Shown piece by piece: positions 53,544 to 63,670 of a stretch of 64,000 bases of DNA (positions are counted from its first letter, which is position 1; every line of letters begins with the position of its first letter). The DNA comes from Rubrivivax sp. GTDB taxonomy: Bacteria > Pseudomonadota > Gammaproteobacteria > Burkholderiales > Burkholderiaceae_C. A program made the position numbers and the translations under genes. Where the stretch lies: the NCBI GenBank assembly GCA_004210455.1, contig SEFA01000002.1, positions 86,799 through 150,798 of the forward strand, in the 5' to 3' direction. A model generated the notes under the pieces. It had not been told where the DNA came from. It saw nothing but the letters and a program-made list of their open reading frames with translations, and searched no databases.

Positions 53544-54629
53544 TTACTTGGCCGAGATCACCGGTGTCAGGGCGGTTGCACTGACCGTGGTCGCGGCAGC
53601 GGGAGTCGCCACGGCCGCCAATGGCGAGGCGGCGCCGGTCAGCCACTTGCGGACCCGCTCGGCGTCGCCGATGCGGGAATACTTCCCGGCGGAGTCCAGG
53701 AACACCATGATCAGTTTGCGACCGGCGAGTTGCGCCTGCATCACCAGGCACTGTCCGGCTTCGTTGATGAAACCGGTCTTCTGCAGACCGATGTCCCAGT
53801 CGCCCTTGCGGACGAGGCCGTTGGTCGTGCCGAAACGGACCTGCTTGCGGCCCAGCGCCACGGTGTATTCGGATGAGGTCGACAGCTCACGGATCAACGG
53901 GAAGGCGTGGGCGGTCTTGACCAGCTTGGCCAGGTCGGCGGCGCTCGACTGGTTGCGGCTGGACAGACCGGTCGGCTCGACATAGTGCGTGTCCATCATG
54001 CCCAGCATGTGCGCCTTGGCATTCATCGCCGCGACGAAGGTTTCCAGCCCGCCGGGATAGTTGCGGCCGAGCGCATGCGCCGCCCGGTTCTCCGAGGACA
54101 TCAGCGCCAGGTGCAGCAGTTCGCCACGCGTCAGCGTCGTGCCGACGGCCAGGCGCGAACCGGTGAACTTCTCGGTGTCCTTGTCGTCGTCGGTGATCTC
54201 GATCTTGTCGTCCAGCGACTGGTTCGCCTCGACGACCAGCAAAGCGGTCATCAGCTTGGTGATGGACGCGATCGGCAGCACCGCCGACGGATTCTTCGAG
54301 AACAGGACCTCGTTGGTGTCCTGGTCGACGACGTAGGCGACGCTGGATTTCAGGTCGAGGGGATCTTCGGTGTCGTGCAGACCGTACATCGTCCCGAAGG
54401 ACGGTTTGGACGGGACGACCTCCCGGACCGGGGCTGCCGCGCGGGCAGCCACCTTGCGTGGCGAGCGCGGGGCCGGCTTGGCCTGCCGCACGCTCTTCAC
54501 CTTGGCTTTGGAGGACGACGAGGCGGCCGCCTGCACCGATTGGATCGGCACGAGACTGGCGGTCAAGCCCGTCAGCAACATGACGCCGCTGAGCGCGGCA
54601 CCAGACAGCAATGTCGCAATGGTCTTCAA
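53544..54629 (-). CDS. pbpG: D-alanyl-D-alanine endopeptidase (PBP7/PbpG type)
   Basis: 361 residues from a TTG at 54629. Low-molecular-weight PBP: SxxK in PIASITKLMTALLV, SxN in MSSENRAAHAL, KTG in LQKTGFINEAGQC. It cleaves D-Ala-DAP cross-links in the periplasm. The first ~35 residues form a signal peptide (LLSGAALSGVMLLTGLTASL). An ATG 38 codons upstream exists but lies before a good promoter (54655-54683), so the TTG, behind GGGGACTGG, is the better start. Length and motifs fit the PBP7 family. Confidence 0.88.
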   Translation of the reverse strand: MKTIATLLSGAALSGVMLLTGLTASLVPIQSVQAAASSSSKAKVKSVRQAKPAPRSPRKVAARAAAPVREVVPSKPSFGTMYGLHDTEDPLDLKSSVAYVVDQDTNEVLFSKNPSAVLPIASITKLMTALLVVEANQSLDDKIEITDDDKDTEKFTGSRLAVGTTLTRGELLHLALMSSENRAAHALGRNYPGGLETFVAAMNAKAHMLGMMDTHYVEPTGLSSRNQSSAADLAKLVKTAHAFPLIRELSTSSEYTVALGRKQVRFGTTNGLVRKGDWDIGLQKTGFINEAGQCLVMQAQLAGRKLIMVFLDSAGKYSRIGDAERVRKWLTGAASPLAAVATPAAATTVSATALTPVISAK

Positions 54630-54654
54630 TCCAGTCCCCAGGTCAGTGGGCGCG

Positions 54655-54683
54655 AGTTTAGGGGATCGCTGAAAGACCGGCAA
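54655..54683 (-). promoter_or_regulatory. pbpG: Sigma70 promoter of pbpG
   Basis: Minus strand TTGCCG (54678-54683), 17-bp spacer, TAAACT (54655-54660). The start would fall about 20 bp before the TTG codon. Confidence 0.6.
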
Positions 54684-54765
54684 GATCAATGACTTAACGC
54701 AGGCTCTTAAAGTACCTGAATCCGTGCCATCCGACGCGGCCATGGGCGCCGCGTGCGCTGTCCTG

Positions 54766-56307
54766 TCAACCTTGGGCGGCGACCCGCTCCGTTTTGCTCT
54801 GCAACTTGTTCAGAGCGCTCAAATATGCTTTGGCGGAAGCGACCACGATATCGGGATCTGCCCCCACGCCGTTCACCACGCGCCCGGCATGTTGCAGGCG
54901 CACCGTGACTTCGCCTTGCGATTCTGTGCTGCCGCTGGTGATCGCACTGACCGAATACAGCAGCATTTCCGCCCCACTTTGCACCTTGCTCTCGATCGCC
55001 TTGAGCACCGCGTCCACCGGACCGTTGCCATCGCTTTCGGTGCGATGTTCGGTTTCTCCCTCGGCGAACACCACCTGCGCCTGGGGCCGCTCGCCGGTTT
55101 CCGAGCGCTGCGCCAGCGCGACCAGCCGGAAATGCTCCTGGACCTGGGTGACCGACTCGTCCATCACCAGCGCGATGATGTCCTCGTCGAAGATCTCGGA
55201 CTTGCGGTCGGCGAGGTCCTTGAAGCGGACGAAGGCGGCATTGATCTCCGCCTCCGACTCCAGCACCACGCCCAGCTCCTGCAGCCGCTGCTTGAACGCG
55301 TTGCGTCCCGACAGCTTGCCCAGGACGATCTTGTTGGCGCTCCAGCCGACATCCTCGGCCCGCATGATCTCGTAGGTGTCGCGCGCCTTCAGCACGCCGT
55401 CCTGATGGATGCCGGAGGCGTGCGCGAAGGCATTCGCGCCGACCACCGCCTTGTTCGGCTGGATGACGAAGCCGGTGGTCTGCGACACCAGCTTGGACAC
55501 CGGAACGATCTGCGACGGGTCCACCCGCACGTCCAGCCCGAAATAGTCGCGGCGGGTCTTCACCGCCATCACGACCTCTTCCAGCGAGCAGTTTCCGGCC
55601 CGTTCGCCCAGCCCGTTGATCGTGCACTCGATCTGGCGGGCGCCGCCGATTTTCACGCCGGCCAGCGAGTTCGCCACCGCCATGCCCAGGTCGTTGTGGC
55701 AGTGGACGCTCCAGATCGCCTGGTCCGAGTTCGGAACACGCTCGCGCAGCGTCTTGATGAACTGGCCGTAGAGCTCCGGAATCGCGTAGCCGACGGTGTC
55801 GGGAATGTTGATCGTGCGCGCGCCCTCGCGGATCACCGCCTCGACGACGCGGGCGAGGAACTCCGGATCGGAGCGGTAGCCGTCCTCCGGCGAGAACTCG
55901 ATGTCGTCGGTCAGGTTGCGGCCGAAGCGCACGGCCTGGATCGCCTGCTCCAGCACCTGCTCGCGGGTCATGCGCAGCTTCTTCTCCATGTGGAGTTCGC
56001 TGGTCGCGATGAAGGTGTGGATGCGGGCGCGCGCCGCGCCTTTGAGCGCCTCGGCGGCGCGAGCGATGTCGCGATCGTTCGCGCGGGCCAGCGAGCAGAC
56101 CGTGCTGTCGCGGATCGCGTCGGCGATCGCCTTGACCGCCTCGAAATCGCCCTGGCTCGCCGCCGCGAAGCCGGCCTCGATCACGTCCACCTTCAACCGC
56201 TCCAGCTGCCGCGCGATGCGCAGCTTCTCGTCCTTGGTCATGGACGCGCCGGGCGATTGCTCACCGTCGCGCAGGGTGGTGTCGAAGATGATCAGGTGGT
56301 CGGACAT
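54766..56307 (-). CDS. leuA: 2-isopropylmalate synthase, standard (LeuA type 1)
   Basis: 513 residues from the ATG at 56307. First committed step of leucine synthesis: acetyl-CoA plus 2-oxoisovalerate. Catalytic domain [17 protein letters not shown], metal site [13 protein letters not shown], and a C-terminal LeuA dimer (allosteric) domain that binds leucine. This is the enterobacterial form of about 510-520 residues. It lies 62 bp after a second, longer synthase of another subfamily, same strand. A stretch of the reading frame upstream of 56307 is not part of the protein. Confidence 0.96.
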   Translation of the reverse strand: MSDHLIIFDTTLRDGEQSPGASMTKDEKLRIARQLERLKVDVIEAGFAAASQGDFEAVKAIADAIRDSTVCSLARANDRDIARAAEALKGAARARIHTFIATSELHMEKKLRMTREQVLEQAIQAVRFGRNLTDDIEFSPEDGYRSDPEFLARVVEAVIREGARTINIPDTVGYAIPELYGQFIKTLRERVPNSDQAIWSVHCHNDLGMAVANSLAGVKIGGARQIECTINGLGERAGNCSLEEVVMAVKTRRDYFGLDVRVDPSQIVPVSKLVSQTTGFVIQPNKAVVGANAFAHASGIHQDGVLKARDTYEIMRAEDVGWSANKIVLGKLSGRNAFKQRLQELGVVLESEAEINAAFVRFKDLADRKSEIFDEDIIALVMDESVTQVQEHFRLVALAQRSETGERPQAQVVFAEGETEHRTESDGNGPVDAVLKAIESKVQSGAEMLLYSVSAITSGSTESQGEVTVRLQHAGRVVNGVGADPDIVVASAKAYLSALNKLQSKTERVAAQG

Positions 56308-56369
56308 GAGGGGGCTTCCTTGCGGTGGCGGGCCGGGCCGCGGGCCGGAAAGCGGCCCGATCGGTGAGT

Positions 56370-58064
56370 TTAGGCGGCGATGCGGTCGGCCAGCTTCAGC
56401 ACGCCGCGCTGCGACGCACGACGCAGGCCGGAAACGATCGCCTTCAGCGAGGCCGACGCGATGTTGCCGTCCATGCCGACGCCGAACAGCGTCGCCTCGC
56501 CCACGCGCAGTTCCAGGTAGGCCACCGCCTGCGCGTCGGCGCCGCTGCCCATCGCGTGCTCGTGATAGTCCAGCACCCGCACCTGGGTCTTCAGCAGCTT
56601 GTTCAGGCCCTCGACGAAGGCGTCGATCGGTCCCTTGCCCTGGCCGTCGATCTTGACCATGCGCACGCACAGGTCGGCCTGCGCCTGGACACGGGTCTGG
56701 CCGTCCTCGGCGGTGTCGATCTGCGGGTGCAGCAAGGGCGCCTGCTTCACGCCGTATTCGCGGTCGAAGATGCGCCACAGGTCGGCCGCGCCCAGCTCCT
56801 TGCCGTTCGTGTCCATCACGCCCTGGACGATCTGGCTGAACTCGATCTGCAGGCGCCGCGGCAGCTCGATGCCGTACTCCGCCTCGAGCAGGTAGGAGAT
56901 GCCACCCTTGCCCGACTGGCTGTTGACGCGGATCACCGCCTCATAGCTGCGGCCCAGATCCTTCGGGTCGAGCGGCAGGTACGGGATCTCCCAGATGTCG
57001 CCCTCCTTGCGGGCGGCGAAGGCCTTCTTGATCGCGTCCTGGTGCGAGCCCGAGAAAGAGGTGTAGACCAGCTCGCCGACGTACGGATGGCGCGGATGCA
57101 CGGGCAGCTGGTTGCAATGCTCGACGCAGCGGCGGATCTCGTCGATGTCGGAGAAGTCCAGTTCCGGATGCACGCCCTGCGTGTACAGGTTGAGTGCGAC
57201 GTTCACCAGGTCCAGGTTGCCGGTGCGCTCGCCGTTGCCGAAGAGGCAACCCTCCACGCGGTCCGCGCCGGCCATGATCGCGAGTTCGGCGGCCGCCGTG
57301 CCGGTTCCGCGGTCGTTGTGAGGATGCACCGAGAGGATCACCGAATCGCGCCGCTCGATGTGCCGGCCCATCCACTCGATCATGTCGGCGTAGATGTTGG
57401 GCGTGGAATGCTCGACCGTGGTCGGCAGGTTGAGGATGATCTTGCGCTCGGGCGTCGCGCCCCACGCGTCGGAGACGGCGTCGACGACGCGCTTGGAGAA
57501 GCTCAGCTCGGTGCCCGAGAACATCTCCGGCGAGTACTCGAAGCGGAAGTCGGTGCCGGTCTGGGCGGCCTGGCGATCCGCCATTTCCCGGATCATCCGC
57601 GTGTGGGTGACGGCCAGGTCGACGATCTCGTCCTCGTTCATGTTCAGCACCACGCGGCGCATCACCGGCGCGACCGCGTTGTACAGGTGCACGATCACCC
57701 GCTTGGCGCCGACCAGCGATTCGAAGGTGCGCGCGATCAGCGGCTGGCGGGCCTGCGTCAGCACCTGGATGGTCACGTCGTCAGGGATGTGCCCTTCCTC
57801 GATCAACTGACGCACGAAGTCGAAATCGGTCTGCGACGCGGACGGGAAACCGACCTCGATCTCCTTGAAGCCGATCTTCACCAGCATCTGGAACATGCGC
57901 AGCTTGCGCTCGGGGTCCATCGGCTCGATCAGGGCCTGGTTGCCGTCGCGCAGGTCGGTGCTCAGCCACAGCGGCGCCTTCGTGATCTGCACGTCGGGCC
58001 AGCGGCGGTCCGGGAGGGCGATGGGGGCGAAAGCGCGGTACTTGGTCTGCGGTTGCTTGAGCAT
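56370..58064 (-). CDS. leuA: 2-isopropylmalate synthase, long form (LeuA type 2)
   Basis: 564 residues. Same reaction, different subfamily: N-terminal extension before [18 protein letters not shown], metal/active-site [17 protein letters not shown], and the longer C-terminal allosteric domain of the fungal/actinobacterial/Burkholderiales type. It is preceded by a leucine leader peptide and terminator (58119-58293), so this copy is the attenuated one. Followed 62 bp later by the type 1 synthase. Confidence 0.95.
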   Translation of the reverse strand: MLKQPQTKYRAFAPIALPDRRWPDVQITKAPLWLSTDLRDGNQALIEPMDPERKLRMFQMLVKIGFKEIEVGFPSASQTDFDFVRQLIEEGHIPDDVTIQVLTQARQPLIARTFESLVGAKRVIVHLYNAVAPVMRRVVLNMNEDEIVDLAVTHTRMIREMADRQAAQTGTDFRFEYSPEMFSGTELSFSKRVVDAVSDAWGATPERKIILNLPTTVEHSTPNIYADMIEWMGRHIERRDSVILSVHPHNDRGTGTAAAELAIMAGADRVEGCLFGNGERTGNLDLVNVALNLYTQGVHPELDFSDIDEIRRCVEHCNQLPVHPRHPYVGELVYTSFSGSHQDAIKKAFAARKEGDIWEIPYLPLDPKDLGRSYEAVIRVNSQSGKGGISYLLEAEYGIELPRRLQIEFSQIVQGVMDTNGKELGAADLWRIFDREYGVKQAPLLHPQIDTAEDGQTRVQAQADLCVRMVKIDGQGKGPIDAFVEGLNKLLKTQVRVLDYHEHAMGSGADAQAVAYLELRVGEATLFGVGMDGNIASASLKAIVSGLRRASQRGVLKLADRIAA

Positions 58065-58118
58065 GAGAGCGTTCCTGGTGGGTTCAGGGGCGCAACTCGC
58101 AGACTCTCCAGAAACAGG

Positions 58119-58150
58119 AACGGCCCGTTGCGAGTTGCATTCGGGCCGTT
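58119..58150 (-). terminator. Attenuator terminator before long-form leuA
   Basis: Minus strand AACGGCCCG and CGGGCCGTT form a perfect 9-bp stem (58142-58150, 58119-58127) followed by CCTGTTTCT. The loop carries GCAACTCGCA, which can also pair with the downstream TGCGAGTTGC (58092-58101), an alternative structure. It lies 40 bp after the leader stop. Confidence 0.65.
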
Positions 58151-58189
58151 GATCTGGGAAGAGCGTCTGGATGGACGGACGTGCGCGAT

Positions 58190-58255
58190 CTAGCGAACCC
58201 GAAGGTCAGCTCGTAGTAGCAGCGTAATGCTGGCGGTTTCGCGGAAGAACGTCAT
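58190..58255 (-). CDS. Leucine leader peptide (leuL)
   Basis: 21 codons, too short for standard gene calls. It contains three consecutive Leu codons, CTG CTA CTA, in TLLLRADL and a fourth Leu, followed by the attenuator terminator. CTA codons are rare in this G+C-rich genome, which fits ribosome stalling when leucyl-tRNA is short. The predicted promoter -10 is 9 bases upstream of the ATG, so the message is nearly leaderless; no ribosome site is seen. Position and composition match leu leaders; the sequence itself is not one I know. Confidence 0.75.
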   Translation of the reverse strand: MTFFRETASITLLLRADLRVR

Positions 58256-58263
58256 AGCGGTTG

Positions 58264-58293
58264 AATATAGAGGCGCGGCATCCAGCCCGTCAA
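58264..58293 (-). promoter_or_regulatory. Sigma70 promoter of the leucine leader and leuA genes
   Basis: Minus strand TTGACG (58288-58293), 18-bp spacer, TATATT (58264-58269). Strong match; it sits just after the pssA stop and makes the leuA pair a separate unit from ilvBNC-pssA. Confidence 0.7.
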
Positions 58294-58328
58294 CGCCGCC
58301 GGGCGAATACCCGGCCGGCGAGCGTTCG

Positions 58329-59177
58329 CTATCGGTGAAGCCCTGCTTCATCCGGCTCATCGGTCGACATCGCGATGACGCTGGCCGGCTTGCCCTTGGC
58401 GCGCCGGACCGCATAGACGATGTAGCCCGAGATGCCGTACGCGCAGAAAACGCCGAACAGCACGCGCGGCGGGTCGATGTTGATCGCCGCGATGGCCAGC
58501 ATGATGACGACCAGGACGATGAACGGCACCGAACGCTTGAAGGTGATGTCCTTGAAGCTGTAGAACGGCGCGTTGGTCACCATCGTCAGGCCCGCGTAGA
58601 GCGTGAAGCCGAAAGCCAGCCACGCCAGCGCGGGATCGCGGTGGATGTCCTTGTAGCCGGCGCTGTCGAGCGCCCAGATCAGGCTCATCACCAGCGCGGC
58701 CGCGGCCGGGCTGGGCACGCCCTGGAAGAAGCGCCGGTCCACGACGCCGATGTTGGTGTTGAAGCGCGCCAGACGCAGCGCGGCGCCGGCGATGTAGACG
58801 AAGGCGGCGAACCAGCCCCACTTGCCCAGGCCCTGCAGCGCCCAGGAATACATGATCAGTGCCGGCGCCGCGCCGAACGAGACCATGTCGGACAGCGAGT
58901 CCATCTGCTCGCCGAAGGTGCTCTGCGTGTTGGTCATGCGCGCGACGCGTCCGTCCAGGCTGTCGAGCACCATCGCCGCGAAGATCCCGTAGACCGACTG
59001 CTCGAAGCGGCCACCGATGCCCATCACGATCGCGTAGAAGCCGCTGAACAGCGCCGCCAGCGTGAAAAGGTTGGGCAGCAGGTAGATGCCCTTGTGGCGC
59101 GGGCGCTGCGGGACGTCGAGGCCATCGGCCTCGTCCTCGTCGAGCAGGTCCACGCTCTTGTTCTGACTTGGATTCAT
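58329..59177 (-). CDS. pssA: CDP-diacylglycerol-serine O-phosphatidyltransferase
   Basis: 282 residues, inner membrane. The CDP-alcohol phosphotransferase motif DxxDGxxARxxxxxxxxGxxxDxxxD is complete in LDSLDGRVARMTNTQSTFG followed by EQMDSLSD. It makes phosphatidylserine, the precursor of phosphatidylethanolamine. About eight membrane segments, including LLPNLFTLAALFSGFYAIVM. It sits between ilvC and leuA, the usual Burkholderiales place for pssA, though its link to amino acid synthesis is not functional in an obvious way. psd is not in the window. Confidence 0.94.
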   Translation of the reverse strand: MNPSQNKSVDLLDEDEADGLDVPQRPRHKGIYLLPNLFTLAALFSGFYAIVMGIGGRFEQSVYGIFAAMVLDSLDGRVARMTNTQSTFGEQMDSLSDMVSFGAAPALIMYSWALQGLGKWGWFAAFVYIAGAALRLARFNTNIGVVDRRFFQGVPSPAAAALVMSLIWALDSAGYKDIHRDPALAWLAFGFTLYAGLTMVTNAPFYSFKDITFKRSVPFIVLVVIMLAIAAINIDPPRVLFGVFCAYGISGYIVYAVRRAKGKPASVIAMSTDEPDEAGLHR

Positions 59178-59207
59178 GGGGCGGGAGGATAACCCAGCGC
59201 ATCAATG

Positions 59208-59240
59208 GAAAAGGCCGCGCGGTGCGACCCGCGCGGCCTT
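59208..59240 (-). terminator. Terminator of ilvBNC
   Basis: Minus strand AAGGCCGCGCGG / CCGCGCGGCCTT perfect 12-bp stem followed by TT; 29 bp past the ilvC stop, so pssA probably starts a new unit or depends on readthrough. Confidence 0.85.
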
Positions 59241-59269
59241 CTGGACTGATCTGACGCGATCTGCGTGGA

Positions 59270-60310
<1,041 letters not shown>

Positions 60311-60351
60311 TCAGGGGTTGTTCGGTGAAGGATGTTCAGTGGTCGCGGCGC

Positions 60352-60843
60352 TCAGACGCGCAGGATGCGCTCGCCGCGGCCGATGCCGCTGGTGCCGGTG
60401 CGCACCGTCTCGAGGATCGCGCTGCGGTCGATCGCGTCGATGAAGGCGTCGAGCTTGCCGGCGTCGCCGGTCAGCTCGATCGTGTAGGTCTTCTCGGTGA
60501 CGTCGATGACATGGCCGCGGAAGATGTCGGAGGTGCGCTTGAGCTCCTCTCGCTCCTTGCCGACGGCGCGCACCTTGATCAGCATGAGCTCGCGTTCGAT
60601 GTAGCGGCCCTCGGTCAGGTCGACGACCTTGACGACCTCGATCAGCCGGTTCAGGTGCTTGGTGATCTGCTCGATCACGTCGTCGCTGCCGCTGGTGACA
60701 ATGGTCATCCGGGACAGCGACGGGTCTTCCGTCGGCGCCACGGTCAGGCTCTCGATGTTGTAGCCCCGGGCGGAGAACAGCGCAACGACGCGCGACAGCG
60801 CCCCCGGCTCGTTCTCGATGAGCAAAGCAATGATGTGTTTCAT
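60352..60843 (-). CDS. ilvN: Acetolactate synthase small (regulatory) subunit
   Basis: 163 residues. ACT domain at the start (LLIENEPGALSRVVALFSARGYNIESLTV), valine-binding and activating, followed by the C-terminal half that binds the large subunit. The length fits IlvH/IlvN of Burkholderiales. 175 bp after the ilvB stop, a gap with an inverted repeat, and 65 bp before ilvC. Confidence 0.96.
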   Translation of the reverse strand: MKHIIALLIENEPGALSRVVALFSARGYNIESLTVAPTEDPSLSRMTIVTSGSDDVIEQITKHLNRLIEVVKVVDLTEGRYIERELMLIKVRAVGKEREELKRTSDIFRGHVIDVTEKTYTIELTGDAGKLDAFIDAIDRSAILETVRTGTSGIGRGERILRV

Positions 60844-60945
60844 GGAATCTCGTCCTTCGCGCTCTTCAGGCCGCCGGCGGTAACCGGTCAGCCCTTGGCC
60901 ACGCTCTTCGATCTAGGAATCAGGCCGGTTCGCTCCGAGCGCTTC

Positions 60946-61002
60946 AAGCCGTCCGCCGCCGGTCGCGAGGCGCGCGGTAACGCGCGTCACGCCGGACGGC
61001 TT
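60946..61002. repeat. Inverted repeat between ilvB and ilvN
   Basis: Arms AAGCCGTCCG (60946-60955) and CGGACGGCTT (60993-61002) surround the inner hairpin CGCGCG-gtaa-CGCGCG (60971-60986). It could be a processing or attenuation structure between the two subunits, whose stoichiometry matters; no T-run, so not an intrinsic terminator. Confidence 0.6.
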
Positions 61003-61018
61003 CAGGCCGTCAACGGTC

Positions 61019-62854
61019 TCAGAGGTCCTCGGACCCCAGCAGCATCTCGGAGATGCCCTTGCCCGCCTGCACCATCGGCCAGACGTTCTCGGTCGGGTCG
61101 GTGCGCACGTCGATGAAGACGGTGCGGTCCTTCAGGCGCATCGCCTCCCGCAACGCAGGCTCCACGTCCGAAGGTTTCTCCACCAACAGGCCGACGTGCC
61201 CGTAGGCCTCGGCCAGCTTGACGAAGTCCGGCAGCGCATCCATGTAGCTGTGCGAGTAGCGCTTGCCGTAGTCCAGCTCCTGCCACTGCCGCACCATGCC
61301 GAGGTAGCGGTTGTTCAGCGAGACCACCTTCACAGGCGTCTTGTACTGCTGACAGGTGGACAGCTCCTGGATGTTCATCTGGATGCTGCCTTCGCCGGTG
61401 ATGCAGAACACATCCGACTCCGGCTTCGCCAGCTTGATGCCCATCGCGTACGGCAGGCCGACACCCATCGTGCCCAGGCCGCCGGAATTGATCCAGCGGC
61501 GCGGCTCGTTGAAACGCAGGAATTGCGCGGCCCACATCTGGTGCTGGCCGACGTCCGACGTGAAGTAGGCGTCGCGGTCGCGGGTCAGGTTCCACAAGGT
61601 CTCAAGGACGTACTGCGGCTTGATGACTTCGCTGGACTGCTTGTAGGCCAGGCAGTCGCGCTTGCGCCAGTCGTTGATCTGACTCCACCAGGCATTGATC
61701 GCCTCGGCGTCAGGTCTTGCCTGTGCTTCCCTGATCTGCGCGATCAGCTCCTGCAGCACGTCCTTGACGTCGCCGACGATCGGGATGTCCACGCGCACGC
61801 GCTTGGAGATCGACGACGGATCGATGTCGACATGGATGATCTTGCGATCGACCGACGAGAAATGCTTCGGGTTGCCGATCACGCGGTCATCGAAGCGCGC
61901 ACCGACGGCCAGCAGCACGTCGCAGTGCTGCATCGTCATGTTGGCTTCGTAGGTCCCGTGCATGCCGAGCATGCCCAGGAAACGCGGATCGCTGCCGGGC
62001 ATGGCGCCCAGCCCCATCAGCGTGTTCGTGCAGGGGTAACCCAGCAGTTCGACCAGTTGGCGCAGTTCCGCCGTGGCCTCGCCCAGGATGACGCCGCCGC
62101 CGGTGTAGATGTAGGGCCGCTTGGCGCCCATCAGCAGCTGGACCGCCTTGCGGATCTGGCCGCTGTGGCCCTTCTTCACCGGGTTGTAGGAGCGCATCTC
62201 GACGCGCTCCGGGTAGTGGAACGCGGTGCGGTTGAGCGACACGTCCTTCGGGATGTCCACCACGACCGGGCCGGGACGGCCGGTGCGCGCGATGTGGAAG
62301 GCCTTCTTCAACGTCGTCGCGAGGTCACGCACGTCCTTGACCAGGAAGTTGTGCTTGACGATCGGACGCGTGATGCCGACGGTGTCGCATTCCTGGAAGG
62401 CGTCGAGGCCGATGGCGGGCGTCGGGACCTGTCCGGTGATGATCACCATCGGGATCGAGTCCATGTACGCCGTCGCGATGCCGGTGATCGCATTCGTGAC
62501 GCCCGGACCCGAGGTCACCAGCGCGACGCCGACTTCGCCAGTGGCCCGGGCATAGCCGTCGGCGGCATGGACGGCGGCCTGCTCATGGCGTACCAGCACA
62601 TGCTGGATGGCGTCCTGCTTGTAGAGCGCGTCGTAGATGTAGAGGACGGCGCCGCCTGGATAGCCCCAGAGGAACTTCACGCCTTCGGCCTGAAGACTCT
62701 GAACCAGGATTTCGGAGCCATTCAGTTCCTGACCGGAACTGACGGAATGGGGGTGCGGTTGTGAGCGAGCTTCCGTGATCGCTGCACGTTTGATGTCCGC
62801 GGCAGACATGTCCATATGTCGAACCTCTGAGTTTTTTCTCTGACGAAAAACCAT
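61019..62854 (-). CDS. ilvB: Acetolactate synthase large (catalytic) subunit
   Basis: 611 residues from the ATG at 62854, which has AGGAGAG 6 bp upstream; an ATG 13 codons in (MDMSAADI) also has a usable site. ThDP enzyme that condenses pyruvate. [21 protein letters not shown], catalytic Glu in [16 protein letters not shown], and the Mg/ThDP motif [14 protein letters not shown] followed by SLNN, where this order often has GEG instead of GDG. First gene of ilvBNC. Confidence 0.97.
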   Translation of the reverse strand: MVFRQRKNSEVRHMDMSAADIKRAAITEARSQPHPHSVSSGQELNGSEILVQSLQAEGVKFLWGYPGGAVLYIYDALYKQDAIQHVLVRHEQAAVHAADGYARATGEVGVALVTSGPGVTNAITGIATAYMDSIPMVIITGQVPTPAIGLDAFQECDTVGITRPIVKHNFLVKDVRDLATTLKKAFHIARTGRPGPVVVDIPKDVSLNRTAFHYPERVEMRSYNPVKKGHSGQIRKAVQLLMGAKRPYIYTGGGVILGEATAELRQLVELLGYPCTNTLMGLGAMPGSDPRFLGMLGMHGTYEANMTMQHCDVLLAVGARFDDRVIGNPKHFSSVDRKIIHVDIDPSSISKRVRVDIPIVGDVKDVLQELIAQIREAQARPDAEAINAWWSQINDWRKRDCLAYKQSSEVIKPQYVLETLWNLTRDRDAYFTSDVGQHQMWAAQFLRFNEPRRWINSGGLGTMGVGLPYAMGIKLAKPESDVFCITGEGSIQMNIQELSTCQQYKTPVKVVSLNNRYLGMVRQWQELDYGKRYSHSYMDALPDFVKLAEAYGHVGLLVEKPSDVEPALREAMRLKDRTVFIDVRTDPTENVWPMVQAGKGISEMLLGSEDL

Positions 62855-62901
62855 CGGTGTCTCTCCTCTCGCTCTTGTGAAGCGGACTTGAAACGTCGCG
62901 T

Positions 62902-62932
62902 CAAAAACAGGGGCGCCCCGGTTGGGCGGCCT
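62902..62932 (-). terminator. Possible attenuator terminator before ilvB
   Basis: Minus strand CGCCC / GGGCG stem with flanking GG/CC and a C bulge, then CCTGTTTTT. A candidate -10 (CATAAT) lies some 45 bp upstream, but no leader peptide rich in Ile, Leu or Val is visible, so the role is open. Confidence 0.4.
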
Positions 62933-63103
62933 ACTTGAGACAGAAAATGCGGTGTGCGAGCCGCTGATTATGCACGCAAACCCGCAGAGGTTCGGAACCG
63001 ATGGCGGTCTGTAGCGCTGATGCGATAATCCGCGCCGTTTTGCCCGCCAGACCGCCCTCCGCCAGACCGCCCTCAGCTAGATCGCCTTCGATGGCGCCAG
63101 CCC

Positions 63104-63670
63104 TTGGCCACAGACAAAGAACTCAACGACTTTCTCAAGACCGCCGATCGACGCGCCTTTAAGCGCACGGTCTACATGGTGCGAGACGAGGACGCCGCCC
63201 TGGACATCGTCCAGGACGCCATGATCCGGTTGGCCGAGAAGTATTTCGACCGTCCGGCGGCGGAGCTGCCGCTGCTGTTCCAGCGCATCCTGTCCAACGC
63301 GACGATGGACTGGTTCCGGCGGCAGAAGGTGCGCAACGCGCTCTTCAGCAACCTGTCCGACTTCGAAGGCGCCGATCCCGGCGACGACTTCGACCTGCTG
63401 GAATCGCTGGAGACGCGGGAAGGATCGATGGGGGCGCTGTCGGCCGCGGACGAGGTGTCGCGCGTCCAGGTGCTGGCCGCCATCGAAGAGGAAGTGGCCG
63501 CTTTGCCGGCCCGTCAACGGGAAGCCTTCCTGCTGCGTTACTGGGAGGAACTCGACGTCGCCGAAACGGCAGCGGTCATGGGTTGCTCGGAGGGCAGCGT
63601 GAAGACACACTGCTCCCGCGCCGTGCATGCGCTGGCCAAAACGCTGAAAGCCAAGGGAATCTCGCTATGA
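63104..63670 (+). CDS. ECF-type RNA polymerase sigma factor
   Basis: 188 residues. Sigma region 2 in LDIVQDAMIRLAEKYF and LFQRILSNATMDWFRRQ; region 4 in LPARQREAFLLRYWEELDVAETAAVMGCSEGSVKTH. The start is a TTG at 63104: the protein then begins MATDKELNDFLK, as family members do, while the nearby ATG at 63091 is out of frame. The stop overlaps the next gene's start as ATGA. No anti-sigma gene is recognised, unless the DUF3619 partner serves. Confidence 0.9.
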   Translation: MATDKELNDFLKTADRRAFKRTVYMVRDEDAALDIVQDAMIRLAEKYFDRPAAELPLLFQRILSNATMDWFRRQKVRNALFSNLSDFEGADPGDDFDLLESLETREGSMGALSAADEVSRVQVLAAIEEEVAALPARQREAFLLRYWEELDVAETAAVMGCSEGSVKTHCSRAVHALAKTLKAKGISL

